Position numbers and translations under genes: made by a program. A stretch of 18,582 bases of DNA from an uncultured Collinsella sp. (GTDB lineage Bacteria; Actinomycetota; Coriobacteriia; Coriobacteriales; Coriobacteriaceae): NCBI GenBank assembly GCA_902469555.1, contig CABRDB010000098.1:1-18582 (forward strand), written 5' to 3'. Below, in pieces: positions 7,295-14,728 of the stretch; the stretch's first letter is position 1, and the number at the start of each line of letters is the position of its first letter. The notes under the pieces are model-generated. The model had not been told where the DNA came from. It saw only the letters and a list, made by a program, of their open reading frames with translations, and did not search any database.

Positions 7295-7335
7295 AGCGGC
7301 CCTGCACCTCACGAGAGACGCAGGGCCGCTTTGCA
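7295..7335 (+). terminator. Intrinsic terminator of kup
   Basis: An 11-bp perfect stem (AGCGGCCCTGC at 7295-7305, GCAGGGCCGCT at 7320-7330) is followed by a short T-rich tail (TTGCATT). It lies 20 bases after the kup stop and separates kup from the converging bile salt hydrolase gene. Confidence 0.8.
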
Positions 7336-7353
7336 TTGCAGTAAAGCTAACGG

Positions 7354-8319
7354 CTACGAACGGCGCGGCTCGGGAACCACGAGCCTATCGGGGCTCGCGC
7401 CCTCGGCATCCATCAGGCTCACGTAGCGAATCGACGGATCCCCATACATCGCGTAGTAATAATTGCCCGTGCGCGCGCTAAAGCATCCGGTGTAGATAGT
7501 CTTCTCGAACTTGCCATCGCCCATCCTGGACGCCCCCTCAATCATCACCACGCCCTCGAGTGAACGGAACATGCGGACGACGTTTTCGGTCTCGCTCTCC
7601 TTTTGCGGGTAATTGGCATTGAGGTACGCCGCCTTTACAAAACGGCTCGGCGAATAGCAGTCACCCGGAATACCGCGCATGCCGGCACCCGCGCCATAGG
7701 GCTTGAGCTCGGCACCACGCCATGTCGCCGTCTGCGGAAAATCGCTTGTGGCGGTGATATAGGTGCGGAGGTTTTCCATGTGCCACGGGAAGGTGGGCTG
7801 ATTGGCAAGGGTGTCGACCGGATCGTCGTATACATGCAGGCCGTCAGCCATCATCTCGACCACGATGCTGCGCTGGCTGTCGCCGATAATCCAATGGAGC
7901 AGCGACACGCCCAGCCCCTCTCCGGCAGATTTGGCGACAATCACCGTGTCGCGCAGCGCGGCCTCGACCTCATCGACCGTCGAGAACGTCGCTGCCACCC
8001 ACAGGGGAAACTCATAGGCCGCGATATTGTTCTTGCCGTCGACAGGGCCCTCGGCATACTCGGCATAGCCGGGAAAGTTGAGCCCCGCCACAGCCAGACC
8101 CGCATCGTTACCGCAATCGAAAAACATGGGATAGTTCTTGTAATCGATGCACATACCGATCACCGCGTGTGCCGCTGTCGCGTCGTCGATAAACGAATAC
8201 GGAATGTGGAACCCGCGCGGCATCACGCGAACCTGTTGGCCGTAGTCAAAGCTCCAGTCGAGGTTGCGGCCTAGATACATGTGGCCGGAATTATCGGTAA
8301 ATCGAATGCTCGTACACAT
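7354..8319 (-). CDS. bsh: Bile salt hydrolase / choloylglycine hydrolase family
   Basis: This 321-residue Ntn-hydrolase cleaves the amide bond of glycine- or taurine-conjugated bile acids. The start is the ATG at 8319: AGGAGG lies five bases upstream, and this start places the nucleophile Cys at position 2, exposed once the initiator Met is removed. Other catalytic residues of the family are in place: Arg18 and Asp21 (GRNLDWS), Asn81 (GLNFPG), Asn173 (NQPTF) and Arg226 (SPSRF). The sequences GLNFPGYAEY, FEFPLW-like YEFPLWVAA and GIPGD resemble bifidobacterial bile salt hydrolase closely. The penicillin V acylase subgroup usually has Tyr where Asn81 stands, which favours the bile-acid reading. 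No signal peptide is present, so the enzyme is cytoplasmic. An in-frame ATG at 8382 upstream has no ribosome binding site. Substrate preference cannot be judged from the sequence. Confidence 0.9.
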   Translation of the reverse strand: MCTSIRFTDNSGHMYLGRNLDWSFDYGQQVRVMPRGFHIPYSFIDDATAAHAVIGMCIDYKNYPMFFDCGNDAGLAVAGLNFPGYAEYAEGPVDGKNNIAAYEFPLWVAATFSTVDEVEAALRDTVIVAKSAGEGLGVSLLHWIIGDSQRSIVVEMMADGLHVYDDPVDTLANQPTFPWHMENLRTYITATSDFPQTATWRGAELKPYGAGAGMRGIPGDCYSPSRFVKAAYLNANYPQKESETENVVRMFRSLEGVVMIEGASRMGDGKFEKTIYTGCFSARTGNYYYAMYGDPSIRYVSLMDAEGASPDRLVVPEPRRS

Positions 8320-8381
8320 AGCGCCTCCTAGCTTTACGTCCTTGCTAAGGTTATTGTCACCAAACAAAAAGGCGCTAAACA

Positions 8382-8418
8382 CAAAAGCCCGGACATGACA
8401 ACAATGTCACGTCCGGAC
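8382..8418 (-). terminator. Intrinsic terminator of the deformylase-like gene
   Basis: Read on the minus strand, GTCCGGACGTGACA and TGTCATGTCCGGGC form a 14-bp stem with one G-U-type mismatch and a TTGT loop, followed by TTTTGTG. It lies 32 bases after the stop at 8451 and separates that gene from the bile salt hydrolase gene. Confidence 0.85.
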
Positions 8419-8450
8419 CAAAAGAGACGAAGTGCGGTGCTGTAGTCACC

Positions 8451-8870
8451 CTAGACAAGTTTGCCTTGGCAGTGATCAATCATGTGCTGGATCATTTGTG
8501 CCTCAAAGCCCGCGTAGTCGCGGCGGCACTCCTTCATCTTGCCGTCGACGATCTGATCAAAGGCGACCTTGCACTTGATATAGCGCGTGGACTTGGCGAC
8601 CTCCTCGTGCGTCAGGCAGCTCTCTTCCATCTTACTGGCGCCCAGGCCAAACACCAGACGGGGGTTGTAGAGCACGTGGGGCTCGCCGGCATCGTCCAGG
8701 TAGACGCAGACCTTCTTGGTAACGCCAATCTGGTTAGCGGCAAGGCAGCCGGCATCGTCGAGCGACTTGATGGTATCGATCAGGTCCTGAGCAACCGACT
8801 CGTCCTCGACGGTCGCAACCTCGCAACGCTGGGACAGGATAGCCTCGTCGTGGCAAAGCTCTTTAATCAT
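8451..8870 (-). CDS. Peptide deformylase-like protein lacking the catalytic glutamate
   Basis: The protein has 139 residues when started at the ATG at 8870, which has GGAGG five bases upstream; the ATG at 8882 overlaps that ribosome binding site and is rejected. It has the overall deformylase layout: motif 1 CLAANQIG (residues 42-49), motif 2 region EESCLT with Cys85, and motif 3 QHMIDH (128-133) with His129 and His133. The metal ligands Cys, His and His are therefore kept, but the Glu of HExDH that acts as general acid/base is Met130, and the Gly of EGCLS is Ser84. Glu to other residues abolishes activity in studied deformylases. The protein may thus be inactive, with a binding, sensing or zinc-storing role, or it may have an altered chemistry. 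An active-site Gln is kept in motif 1 (Q47). It shares the overall plan of the deformylase encoded at 829-1239. It is monocistronic with its own terminator and divergent from the purine permease. Confidence 0.85.
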   Translation of the reverse strand: MIKELCHDEAILSQRCEVATVEDESVAQDLIDTIKSLDDAGCLAANQIGVTKKVCVYLDDAGEPHVLYNPRLVFGLGASKMEESCLTHEEVAKSTRYIKCKVAFDQIVDGKMKECRRDYAGFEAQMIQHMIDHCQGKLV

Positions 8871-9063
8871 ACGTTCCTCCATAGGGTTCGTTGTAACCGC
8901 TTAAGTATACGGTACCCACACATTTTCATGCGAAAGATACCGCCCGTCCGTTACAAACCGCCGAACATCAACATGTGAGGAACACCAACTTCACAAAGGC
9001 GATATAGTGGGTGGGTTCGTGTCAATCGGCCTAAACTCGGGGCCGAACAAGGAAAGGGTATGC
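8871..9063. promoter_or_regulatory. Divergent region with CCGAAC repeats before the purine permease
   Basis: The gap lies between the deformylase-like gene (minus strand) and the purine permease (plus strand). TATAGT at 9003-9008 is a possible -10 for the permease, but no clear -35 matches. CCGAAC occurs at 8961-8966 and 9043-9048, and the first codons of the permease hold another at about 9111. The same hexamer is repeated in front of the uracil permease gene. GGAAAGGG at 9051-9058 is the ribosome binding site for the ATG at 9064. Confidence 0.4.
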
Positions 9064-10374
9064 ATGGACGAACTATTTCACGTCAGCGAGCGCAAGTCCA
9101 CAATCGGGACCGAACTTCGCGCTGGACTGACAACATTCCTGGCGATGGCCTACATCATCGCCGTCAACCCCGCGGTGCTCTCGGGCGCCGGCATCGATGC
9201 GGGAGCGCTCGCCTGCGCCACCTGCCTGGGCGCCGGCATCATGACCATCTGCATGGGCATCTTCGCCAACCGCCCGCTCGCCTGCGCGTCGGGCTTAGGC
9301 GTCAACGCGATGATCGCCGGAATCACCACCACCGTCTGCGGCGGTGACTGGCACGTGGCCATGAGCGTCATCTTCCTTGAGGGCGTCGTCATCTTGCTGC
9401 TCGTGCTCTGTGGCCTGCGCGAGGCCATCATGGACGCCATCCCCGTGGTTCTGCGCCACGCTATCTCGGTGGGCCTGGGCCTGTTCATCGCCATGATTGG
9501 CCTGTGCGATGCCGGCATTATCACCGCTGGCGCCGGTACACTCGTCGGTCTGGGCGACATCACCTCCCCCACCTTCATCGTCGGCATCATCTCCATCCTG
9601 GTGACGGTCGCCCTCGCCTGCCGCAACGTCCCCGGCTCGCTGCTCATCGGCATCGTCGTCGCCGTCATCGTCGGTATCCCCCTAGGTGTGACCCAGGCTC
9701 CAACCGGTATCATCGCCCCGCTCGACTTCTCGAGCATCGGTGGCCCCATCGCCGACGCCGGCGGCGTGCCCGCCATCGTCAAGGTCCTTACCGACCCCGC
9801 GCTCCTCGTCATCTCGTTCTCGCTGCTCATGAGTGACTTCTTCGACACCATGGGCACCGCGATGGCCGTGGCCAAGCAGGGCGAATTCCTCACCGACGAC
9901 GGCAACGTCGAGAATATCAAGGAGATCCTGATCGTCGACTCCGCCGCCGCCGCTGTGGGCGGTTTCATGGGCGTCTCCTCCATCACCACCTTCGTCGAGT
10001 CCACTTCCGGCGCCGCCGACGGTGGCCGCACGGGCCTCACCTCCGTCACCACCGGCGTGCTGTTCATTCTCGCCGCGTTCTTCTCCCCCATCGTCACCAT
10101 CGTTTCCAGCGCCGCCACCTGCGGTGCTCTGGTCTACGTTGGCTACCTCATGATGAGCGAGGCCTCCGAGATCGACTGGTCCGACGTGTCGCAGGGTTTC
10201 CCGGCGTTCATGATTGTCGCCGGCGTGCCCTTCACCTACTCTATCTCTGCCGGCATTGGCCTGGGCTTTATCGCCTACGTGATCGTCGCGCTCTTTAAGG
10301 GCGAGGCCTCCAAGATCAAGCCGCTCATGTGGATCGCAGCCCTTGCCTTCCTCGTCTACTTCTTCGTGGCGTAA
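9064..10374 (+). CDS. AzgA/PbuG-type purine permease (NCS2 family)
   Basis: This 436-residue integral membrane nucleobase permease of the AzgA-like branch takes up guanine, hypoxanthine or adenine with protons. Signature stretches are ELRAGLTTFLAMAYIIAVNP near the N-terminus, the LGVNAMIA half-helix, and MSDFFDTMGTAMAVAKQGEFL. Most telling is GVSSITTFVESTSGAADGGRTGLTSV at about residues 303-328, which carries the substrate-site Glu of the family. About 12-14 hydrophobic segments fill the rest. ATG at 9064 is chosen because GGAAAGGG lies just upstream; the ATG at 9060 is out of frame, and the in-frame start at 9007 would add 19 unrelated residues without a ribosome binding site. It is single, with a strong terminator. 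Exact purine specificity cannot be read off. Confidence 0.93.
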   Translation: MDELFHVSERKSTIGTELRAGLTTFLAMAYIIAVNPAVLSGAGIDAGALACATCLGAGIMTICMGIFANRPLACASGLGVNAMIAGITTTVCGGDWHVAMSVIFLEGVVILLLVLCGLREAIMDAIPVVLRHAISVGLGLFIAMIGLCDAGIITAGAGTLVGLGDITSPTFIVGIISILVTVALACRNVPGSLLIGIVVAVIVGIPLGVTQAPTGIIAPLDFSSIGGPIADAGGVPAIVKVLTDPALLVISFSLLMSDFFDTMGTAMAVAKQGEFLTDDGNVENIKEILIVDSAAAAVGGFMGVSSITTFVESTSGAADGGRTGLTSVTTGVLFILAAFFSPIVTIVSSAATCGALVYVGYLMMSEASEIDWSDVSQGFPAFMIVAGVPFTYSISAGIGLGFIAYVIVALFKGEASKIKPLMWIAALAFLVYFFVA

Positions 10375-10404
10375 CAGCATAGTCTGCTAAAGCAAAACAA
10401 CAAG

Positions 10405-10442
10405 GCGCGGAGTCGCATCGAGCGGCTCCGCGCTTTTCTTTT
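10405..10442 (+). terminator. Intrinsic terminator of the purine permease
   Basis: The 12-bp stem (GCGCGGAGTCGC at 10405-10416 with GCGGCTCCGCGC at 10422-10433, one T-G wobble) has a five-base loop and is followed by TTTTCTTTT. The remainder of the gap up to 10583 shows no gene and no convincing promoter. Confidence 0.9.
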
Positions 10443-10583
10443 AAAGCCAGGCAACACACGGGCGCGCGATGTATTGCTCCCCGAATTTTTGGACATTTTG
10501 CCCTCCAAACGGCACTACCGCCGGCTACATCCTGCAGATATGCTGAGCGTAATCGCATAGGCCCTATGAGGATGGGAGTAACC

Positions 10584-12338
10584 ATGGCCGCCTTGTTCAC
10601 GACCCCCAAGCGCACTGACAAAGCCTCTGGAGCCCATTTTGTCGAGCCCGACGTGCGCCGTCGCACGCTGCTCGCACACGGCAGCTGGCGCCGCGTGACA
10701 CGCCGCATCGTCGTGGGCGCCGTATGCGCGCTTACGGTGAGCTCGCTGCTCATGCCGAGCGTCTCGCTCGCAGCGGAATGGGTCAAGGTCGGCGGCAACA
10801 AGTACAACACCGCGGCGAGCGACGAGGCCGGTACCTGGTCGTGGGACGGCGCCGACGACTTGAAGCTCAACAACTATAACGGCGGTGAGATCCAGGCCGC
10901 AGGCAAGCTCAACGTGAATTACTCGGGAACCAACATCGTCACTGCCGAATGGATCGAAAGCATCAACGTTTCTCATGGCACTAACGAGAATGCCGAGCTC
11001 AATATCCAAGGCGACGAGGGCGGCACGCTCAGCGTGACATCTACTGAGGACGCTATCCTCTCCACGGGTAATATCAACATCGACGGAGCCGGATCCGTCA
11101 ACGCCACGAGCACTGGGTTTGATGCCATCAATGCCGGGGGTGATCTCGCTATCAAAGGTTCGGGCAACGTCAACGCCACGGGTGCATCGGATGGCATCAG
11201 GGCAAACGGCAATATCACGATTGACGACAGCGGAGCCGTCACCGCCAGGGCTACCAAGGACAAGGGTATCGGAACCGACAAGAACCTCACCATCAAGGGT
11301 GGCGGGACGGTCGAGGCAAGCTCAGCCGATGGTGAGGCCCTTTGGAGCGGCGGCAATATCAACATCTCGGACGGCAGCCAGGTCAAGGCAAGCTCCGAGA
11401 AAGACGTTGCCGTCGAGGCCAAGGGCAGCCTCGCAGCCACAAACGCCTCCCTCAACGTAAACGGTGTTGAATATGGCGTCTATGCCCACAAGGGCATCAC
11501 CCTCGATCATGCAAACGTGACGGTCCGTGCAGGTAAAGGCAGATACGGTGGCGCCATCGCCCTCTTCACCTACCAGGACGACATCGTCGTCAAGAACGGC
11601 TCTACCGTGGACGCGTTTGCGGAAGGCGAGGTTTCGGCTGCATTCTCCACCAGAAACGATCGACCCAACGAGAAGGGTGGCCACATCTACATCAGCGACT
11701 CCGTTGTCAAGGCCATAGCCCGCTATGTCGAGAACGGCGACGGCCCCACCCCCTACAGCGAAAACCAAGATGGCGAGACGAGCCCCGAGCCCCAAGGCGA
11801 GAACATCGGCATCATCGCCCAGACCAGCGAGGGCATCACACCCGCAGTCATCTCGATCATCCGCAGCAAGGTAACGGCCGAAGGAGATACAGCGGCAATC
11901 TTTGCCCGTGCCATGAGCGCTGACGGCAAGACAATCGGCACCATCAAGATTGAGAACGCCGCCATCCAGACGCCCGAAGGCGGCAAGGTCATTGACTATC
12001 GCAAGCTCCGTGACGGCATCTGCGAAGCAGGCCAAGCCATCGGCACGGGCGACGCCACGGTCGACTCCCTCTATATCAAAGCAGTCGCCAAAAGCACGAC
12101 CATCGCACCTCCCGAGGTAGCCAAGCCGGAAGACCCCAAGCCCGACGAGACCAAGCAGAACCCCAAGCCTGAGGGCTCAAAGCCGACCAAGGCCGTTGCG
12201 GCTTCAACCACGAAAGCCAAGACTACCGGCGTGCTCGCGGCAACCGGCGACACCTCGGGTGCGGCCATCGTGGCGGCCGCCCTTGCGGGAACAGCCGCCA
12301 TCGCCGCAGGCGCCATGGCGAGCCGCAAACGCTCGTAG
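10584..12338 (+). CDS. Secreted, sortase-anchored beta-helix-like surface protein
   Basis: This 584-residue protein is predicted to be exported and wall-bound. An unusually long basic n-region (residues 1-41, ending RRVTRR) precedes a hydrophobic core at 42-57 and a likely signal peptidase site near SLAA (about 63-64). From about residue 90 to 340 there are loose repeats of about 25 residues of the type GNINIDGAGSVNATST-GxDAI, as expected for a parallel beta-helix. They recall carbohydrate-binding domains such as those of the Cthe_2159 type, which bind acidic polysaccharides. A Lys/Pro-rich spacer (about 505-535) follows, then LAATGD at 551-556, a hydrophobic stretch and the basic tail RKRS. 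This is a sorting signal of the LAxTG form used by class E sortases. The start ATG at 10584 has GGGAG five bases upstream, better than the ATG at 10566. It may bind host or dietary glycans; the ligand is unknown. It has a strong terminator and no obvious partner genes. Confidence 0.85.
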   Translation: MAALFTTPKRTDKASGAHFVEPDVRRRTLLAHGSWRRVTRRIVVGAVCALTVSSLLMPSVSLAAEWVKVGGNKYNTAASDEAGTWSWDGADDLKLNNYNGGEIQAAGKLNVNYSGTNIVTAEWIESINVSHGTNENAELNIQGDEGGTLSVTSTEDAILSTGNINIDGAGSVNATSTGFDAINAGGDLAIKGSGNVNATGASDGIRANGNITIDDSGAVTARATKDKGIGTDKNLTIKGGGTVEASSADGEALWSGGNINISDGSQVKASSEKDVAVEAKGSLAATNASLNVNGVEYGVYAHKGITLDHANVTVRAGKGRYGGAIALFTYQDDIVVKNGSTVDAFAEGEVSAAFSTRNDRPNEKGGHIYISDSVVKAIARYVENGDGPTPYSENQDGETSPEPQGENIGIIAQTSEGITPAVISIIRSKVTAEGDTAAIFARAMSADGKTIGTIKIENAAIQTPEGGKVIDYRKLRDGICEAGQAIGTGDATVDSLYIKAVAKSTTIAPPEVAKPEDPKPDETKQNPKPEGSKPTKAVAASTTKAKTTGVLAATGDTSGAAIVAAALAGTAAIAAGAMASRKRS

Positions 12339-12395
12339 ACACCCTTGCGCACATGACAGCTCCCGCGAAGGCCCCGAGCCCCGGCACCGTTTAAC

Positions 12396-12434
12396 AACGC
12401 CACCGCCGAGCTCCCCTCCGGCGGTGGCGTTTTC
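12396..12434 (+). terminator. Intrinsic terminator of the surface protein gene
   Basis: A 13-bp stem (AACGCCACCGCCG at 12396-12408 with CGGCGGTGGCGTT from 12419) has a ten-base loop and is followed by TTTTCC. The rest of the gap to 12545 contains no recognised gene; GATTGTC (about 12461) and GACAATT (about 12502) are distant inverted copies of unknown meaning. Confidence 0.88.
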
Positions 12435-12545
12435 CATATGCGTCCGCAGGGGATGCACGAGATTGTCTTTGGTCTAGCCCAACCGGCATACGCTGGCGTG
12501 CGACAATTGGGGCTGCCGATATCACAACACTGAGAGAAGCCCGTC

Positions 12546-13211
12546 ATGGAAGCGCATCAAAAGCAGATAACCGTTTATTCGAATCATACGGAAAGCGCAC
12601 CTGTCATCTACCTTCCTGTGGTCGTGGGCGACGGCGGCGAGGTTTATGAGTGTTGCCGAGAGCTCGATTGCCCACCCTTCACGCTTGTCGCCATTGGCGG
12701 CCTCGACTGGAATCGCGAGCTGAGCCCCTGGGCATGCGACGGGACCGTACGCGATGCCGAGCCTTTCGGCGGCCAAGCCGCCGGTTTTCTTGATGAGTTG
12801 CTGAACCGGATAATCCCAAAGGTCGAATTATCGCTCCCACAGCCACCTGCTTGGCGTGGCATTGCCGGTTATTCGCTGACGGGTCTCTTTTCGCTTTGGG
12901 TCCCCTGGCAGACCGATACCTTTGACCGCGTCGCAAGCGCATCGGGATCCCTGTGGTTTCCTGGCTTTATCGACTATGCGCACGAGCACGAGATGGCAGT
13001 TACGCCCGACGCCGTCTACCTGTCACTCGGCAAAAAGGAAACCAAGACGCCCAACCGCATGATGCGGCACGTACTCGACGATACGCGCGCGATGGAAGAG
13101 CTGTTTATCGAGCGCGGCATTCCAACAACGCTGGAGCTCAACCCCGGCAATCACTTTGCCCAAACTGACCTGCGCATGGCGCGCGGCATCCACTGGATAC
13201 TGACGCATTAA
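12546..13211 (+). CDS. Alpha/beta-hydrolase, putative esterase of the enterochelin-esterase type
   Basis: This is a 221-residue cytoplasmic alpha/beta-hydrolase without a signal peptide. The nucleophile elbow is GYSLTG (residues 108-113, Ser110), and the neighbouring FDRVASASGSLWFPGF is typical of the esterase D / IroE / BesA group. The conserved strand VYLSLGKKE (157-165) follows, and the catalytic His is His203 in NPGNHF. Relatives hydrolyse ferric siderophores, S-formylglutathione or other esters. No siderophore or iron genes are nearby, so the substrate is open. The protein is shorter than most family members (250-300 residues), with a compact N-terminal strand region. The ATG at 12546 has GAGAGAAG about six bases upstream. 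It is monocistronic with a terminator that overlaps the stop codon region. Confidence 0.8.
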   Translation: MEAHQKQITVYSNHTESAPVIYLPVVVGDGGEVYECCRELDCPPFTLVAIGGLDWNRELSPWACDGTVRDAEPFGGQAAGFLDELLNRIIPKVELSLPQPPAWRGIAGYSLTGLFSLWVPWQTDTFDRVASASGSLWFPGFIDYAHEHEMAVTPDAVYLSLGKKETKTPNRMMRHVLDDTRAMEELFIERGIPTTLELNPGNHFAQTDLRMARGIHWILTH

Positions 13212-13252
13212 AATGGTGCCCACGCGCATATACACATGGGCACCATTTCTTG
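13211..13252. terminator. Bidirectional terminator between the esterase and uracil permease genes
   Basis: A perfect 12-bp stem (AAATGGTGCCCA at 13211-13222, TGGGCACCATTT at 13237-13248) has a 14-base loop. On the plus strand it runs into TTTCTTGTTTT, and on the minus strand into TTTTAA. It begins at the last base of the esterase stop codon and lies 24 bases after the uracil permease stop. Confidence 0.88.
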
Positions 13253-13271
13253 TTTTAGCTGAACGCAGCTG

Positions 13272-14606
13272 CTACTCAGCAGCCTCCTCGAGCTCGGAGA
13301 CATCAAACTCAAAGTCGTTACCTGGCAGGATGGCGTTGAGCACAATGCCCACCAGCGAACCCACGGCAAGGCCGGAAAGCGAAATCGTCACGCCGCCCAG
13401 CTCCAACACGATGGCGCCGGCGGTGCTATAGGCAATGCCGAGCGAAAGCACGAGCACCAGAGCTGCCACCAGCACGTTGCGGTTGTTTTGGAAATCGACC
13501 TGGTTCTCGATGAGGTTGCGGACGCCCACAGCGCTGATCATGCCGTAGAGCACGAGCGACACGCCGCCGATTACACACGCCGGCATGGCGGCGATGACCG
13601 CGGCGAACTTGGGGCAGAACGAAAGCACGATGGCGCAGCACGCGGCAATGCGAATCACGCGCGGGTCGAACACGCGCGTAAGCGCAAGCACGCCGGTGTT
13701 CTCGCCATACGTAGTGTTGGCCGGAGCACCAAAGAGCGAAGCCAGAATCGTGGCAAGGCCATCGCCGAGCAGCGTGCGATGCAGGCCGGGGTCGGCAATG
13801 TAGTTGCGCTCGCAGGTGGAGCCAATAGCGGAGATATCACCGATATGCTCGATCATGGTCGCGAAAGCCAGCGGCATGATGGTGATGATGGCCGTCGTGG
13901 CAAGACCGCTATCGAACTGCGGGCCAAAGAGCGCAAACACAGTGTTGTCCCACACGATGGGCAGACCGACCCACGGCGCGGCGGCAACGCCCGAAAAATC
14001 GACCTCGCCCAGCGCAGCCGCAACGGCATAGCTCACCACAACGCCCAGCAAAATCGGCACAATCTTGACCATGCCGCGGCCCCAGATGTTGCAGATGACG
14101 ATCACAGCCACGGCGACAACGGCAACAAACCAGTTGGTCTGGCAGTTGGCAATAGCGGAGCTCGCCAGGATCAGACCGATCGAAATGACGATGGGACCAG
14201 TCACCACCGGCGGGAAGAAGCGCATAACGCGCTTGGCACCAAACGCGCGGAAGAGTGCCGCAAGCACTGGATAGAGCAGGCCGGCACAAGCTACGCCCAG
14301 GCAGGCGTAGGGCAAAAGCTCCGTCTCGCCGTTGGGCGCGATTGCGGCATAACCTGCAATAAAGGCAAAGGACGAGCCCAAGAATGCCGGCACTTTGCCA
14401 CGCGACAGGAAATGGAACAGCAGCGTGCCCAAGCCGGCAAACAAAAGCGTTGCTGAAACCGAGAGACCGGTGAGCACGGGCACCAGCACCGTGGCGCCAA
14501 ACATGGCAAACAGATGCTGCAGGCCGAGCAGGAACATGCGCGGGCGACCGAGCGACGATGTATCGTAGATGGCATCGGCGATGGCGGGCGTCGAAGACTG
14601 GGACAT
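13272..14606 (-). CDS. uraA: Uracil permease, NCS2/UraA type
   Basis: This 444-residue membrane protein imports uracil (possibly xanthine) with protons. The signature GLQHLFAMFGATVLVP is at residues 28-43. The substrate and proton residues of UraA have counterparts: Glu253-His254 in MIEHIGDISAIG and Glu302 in TTYGENTGVLALTR. About 14 hydrophobic segments are present, and the C-terminus is short and acidic (DVSELEEAAE). ATG at 14606 is chosen because AAAGGA lies five bases upstream; the frame stays open for 75 more codons upstream, but that part reads like intergenic sequence. The UraA-type ENTGVLALTR favours uracil over xanthine. It lies 122 bases downstream of the MetE-like gene on the same strand and has its own TACAAT-type -10 (14676-14681). 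It ends at a bidirectional terminator. Confidence 0.93.
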   Translation of the reverse strand: MSQSSTPAIADAIYDTSSLGRPRMFLLGLQHLFAMFGATVLVPVLTGLSVSATLLFAGLGTLLFHFLSRGKVPAFLGSSFAFIAGYAAIAPNGETELLPYACLGVACAGLLYPVLAALFRAFGAKRVMRFFPPVVTGPIVISIGLILASSAIANCQTNWFVAVVAVAVIVICNIWGRGMVKIVPILLGVVVSYAVAAALGEVDFSGVAAAPWVGLPIVWDNTVFALFGPQFDSGLATTAIITIMPLAFATMIEHIGDISAIGSTCERNYIADPGLHRTLLGDGLATILASLFGAPANTTYGENTGVLALTRVFDPRVIRIAACCAIVLSFCPKFAAVIAAMPACVIGGVSLVLYGMISAVGVRNLIENQVDFQNNRNVLVAALVLVLSLGIAYSTAGAIVLELGGVTISLSGLAVGSLVGIVLNAILPGNDFEFDVSELEEAAE

Positions 14607-14649
14607 GGATGTCCTTTCGAATGGAAGGGCGATCGGGCATATTGGATAA

Positions 14650-14681
14650 CCTGCCCGAACGATACGATCCGAACCATTGTA
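14650..14681 (-). promoter_or_regulatory. Promoter region of uraA with paired CCGAAC repeats
   Basis: A TACAAT on the minus strand (14681-14676) is a likely -10; no good -35 is visible. Two direct copies of CCGAAC (plus strand 14655-14660 and 14669-14674) lie between this box and the expected start of the message or just after it, a position suited to a repressor. The same hexamer occurs twice before the purine permease. Confidence 0.4.
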
Positions 14682-14728
14682 CGCGATACGCAGTGCCTCG
14701 CACGCGCCGCTACCTGCGAACAGCATCG

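Noticed and set aside
8871..9063. Purine riboswitch before the purine permease
   Set aside because: The characteristic three-way-junction core sequences (such as TATAA...TCTAC) were not found.
9150..10118. Open frame opposite the purine permease rich in Met, Pro and Thr
   Set aside because: It is a composition artefact of the antisense strand of a membrane protein gene.
12435..12545. tRNA-like look of the stretch with TTGGTCTAGCCCAA and GGCATACGCTGGC
   Set aside because: No cloverleaf with a TTCGA-type T-loop or a 7-bp acceptor stem can be formed.
13488..14456. Open frame of 322 codons opposite the uracil permease gene
   Set aside because: It is antisense shadow with highly charged low-complexity translation; the UraA reading has all family motifs.
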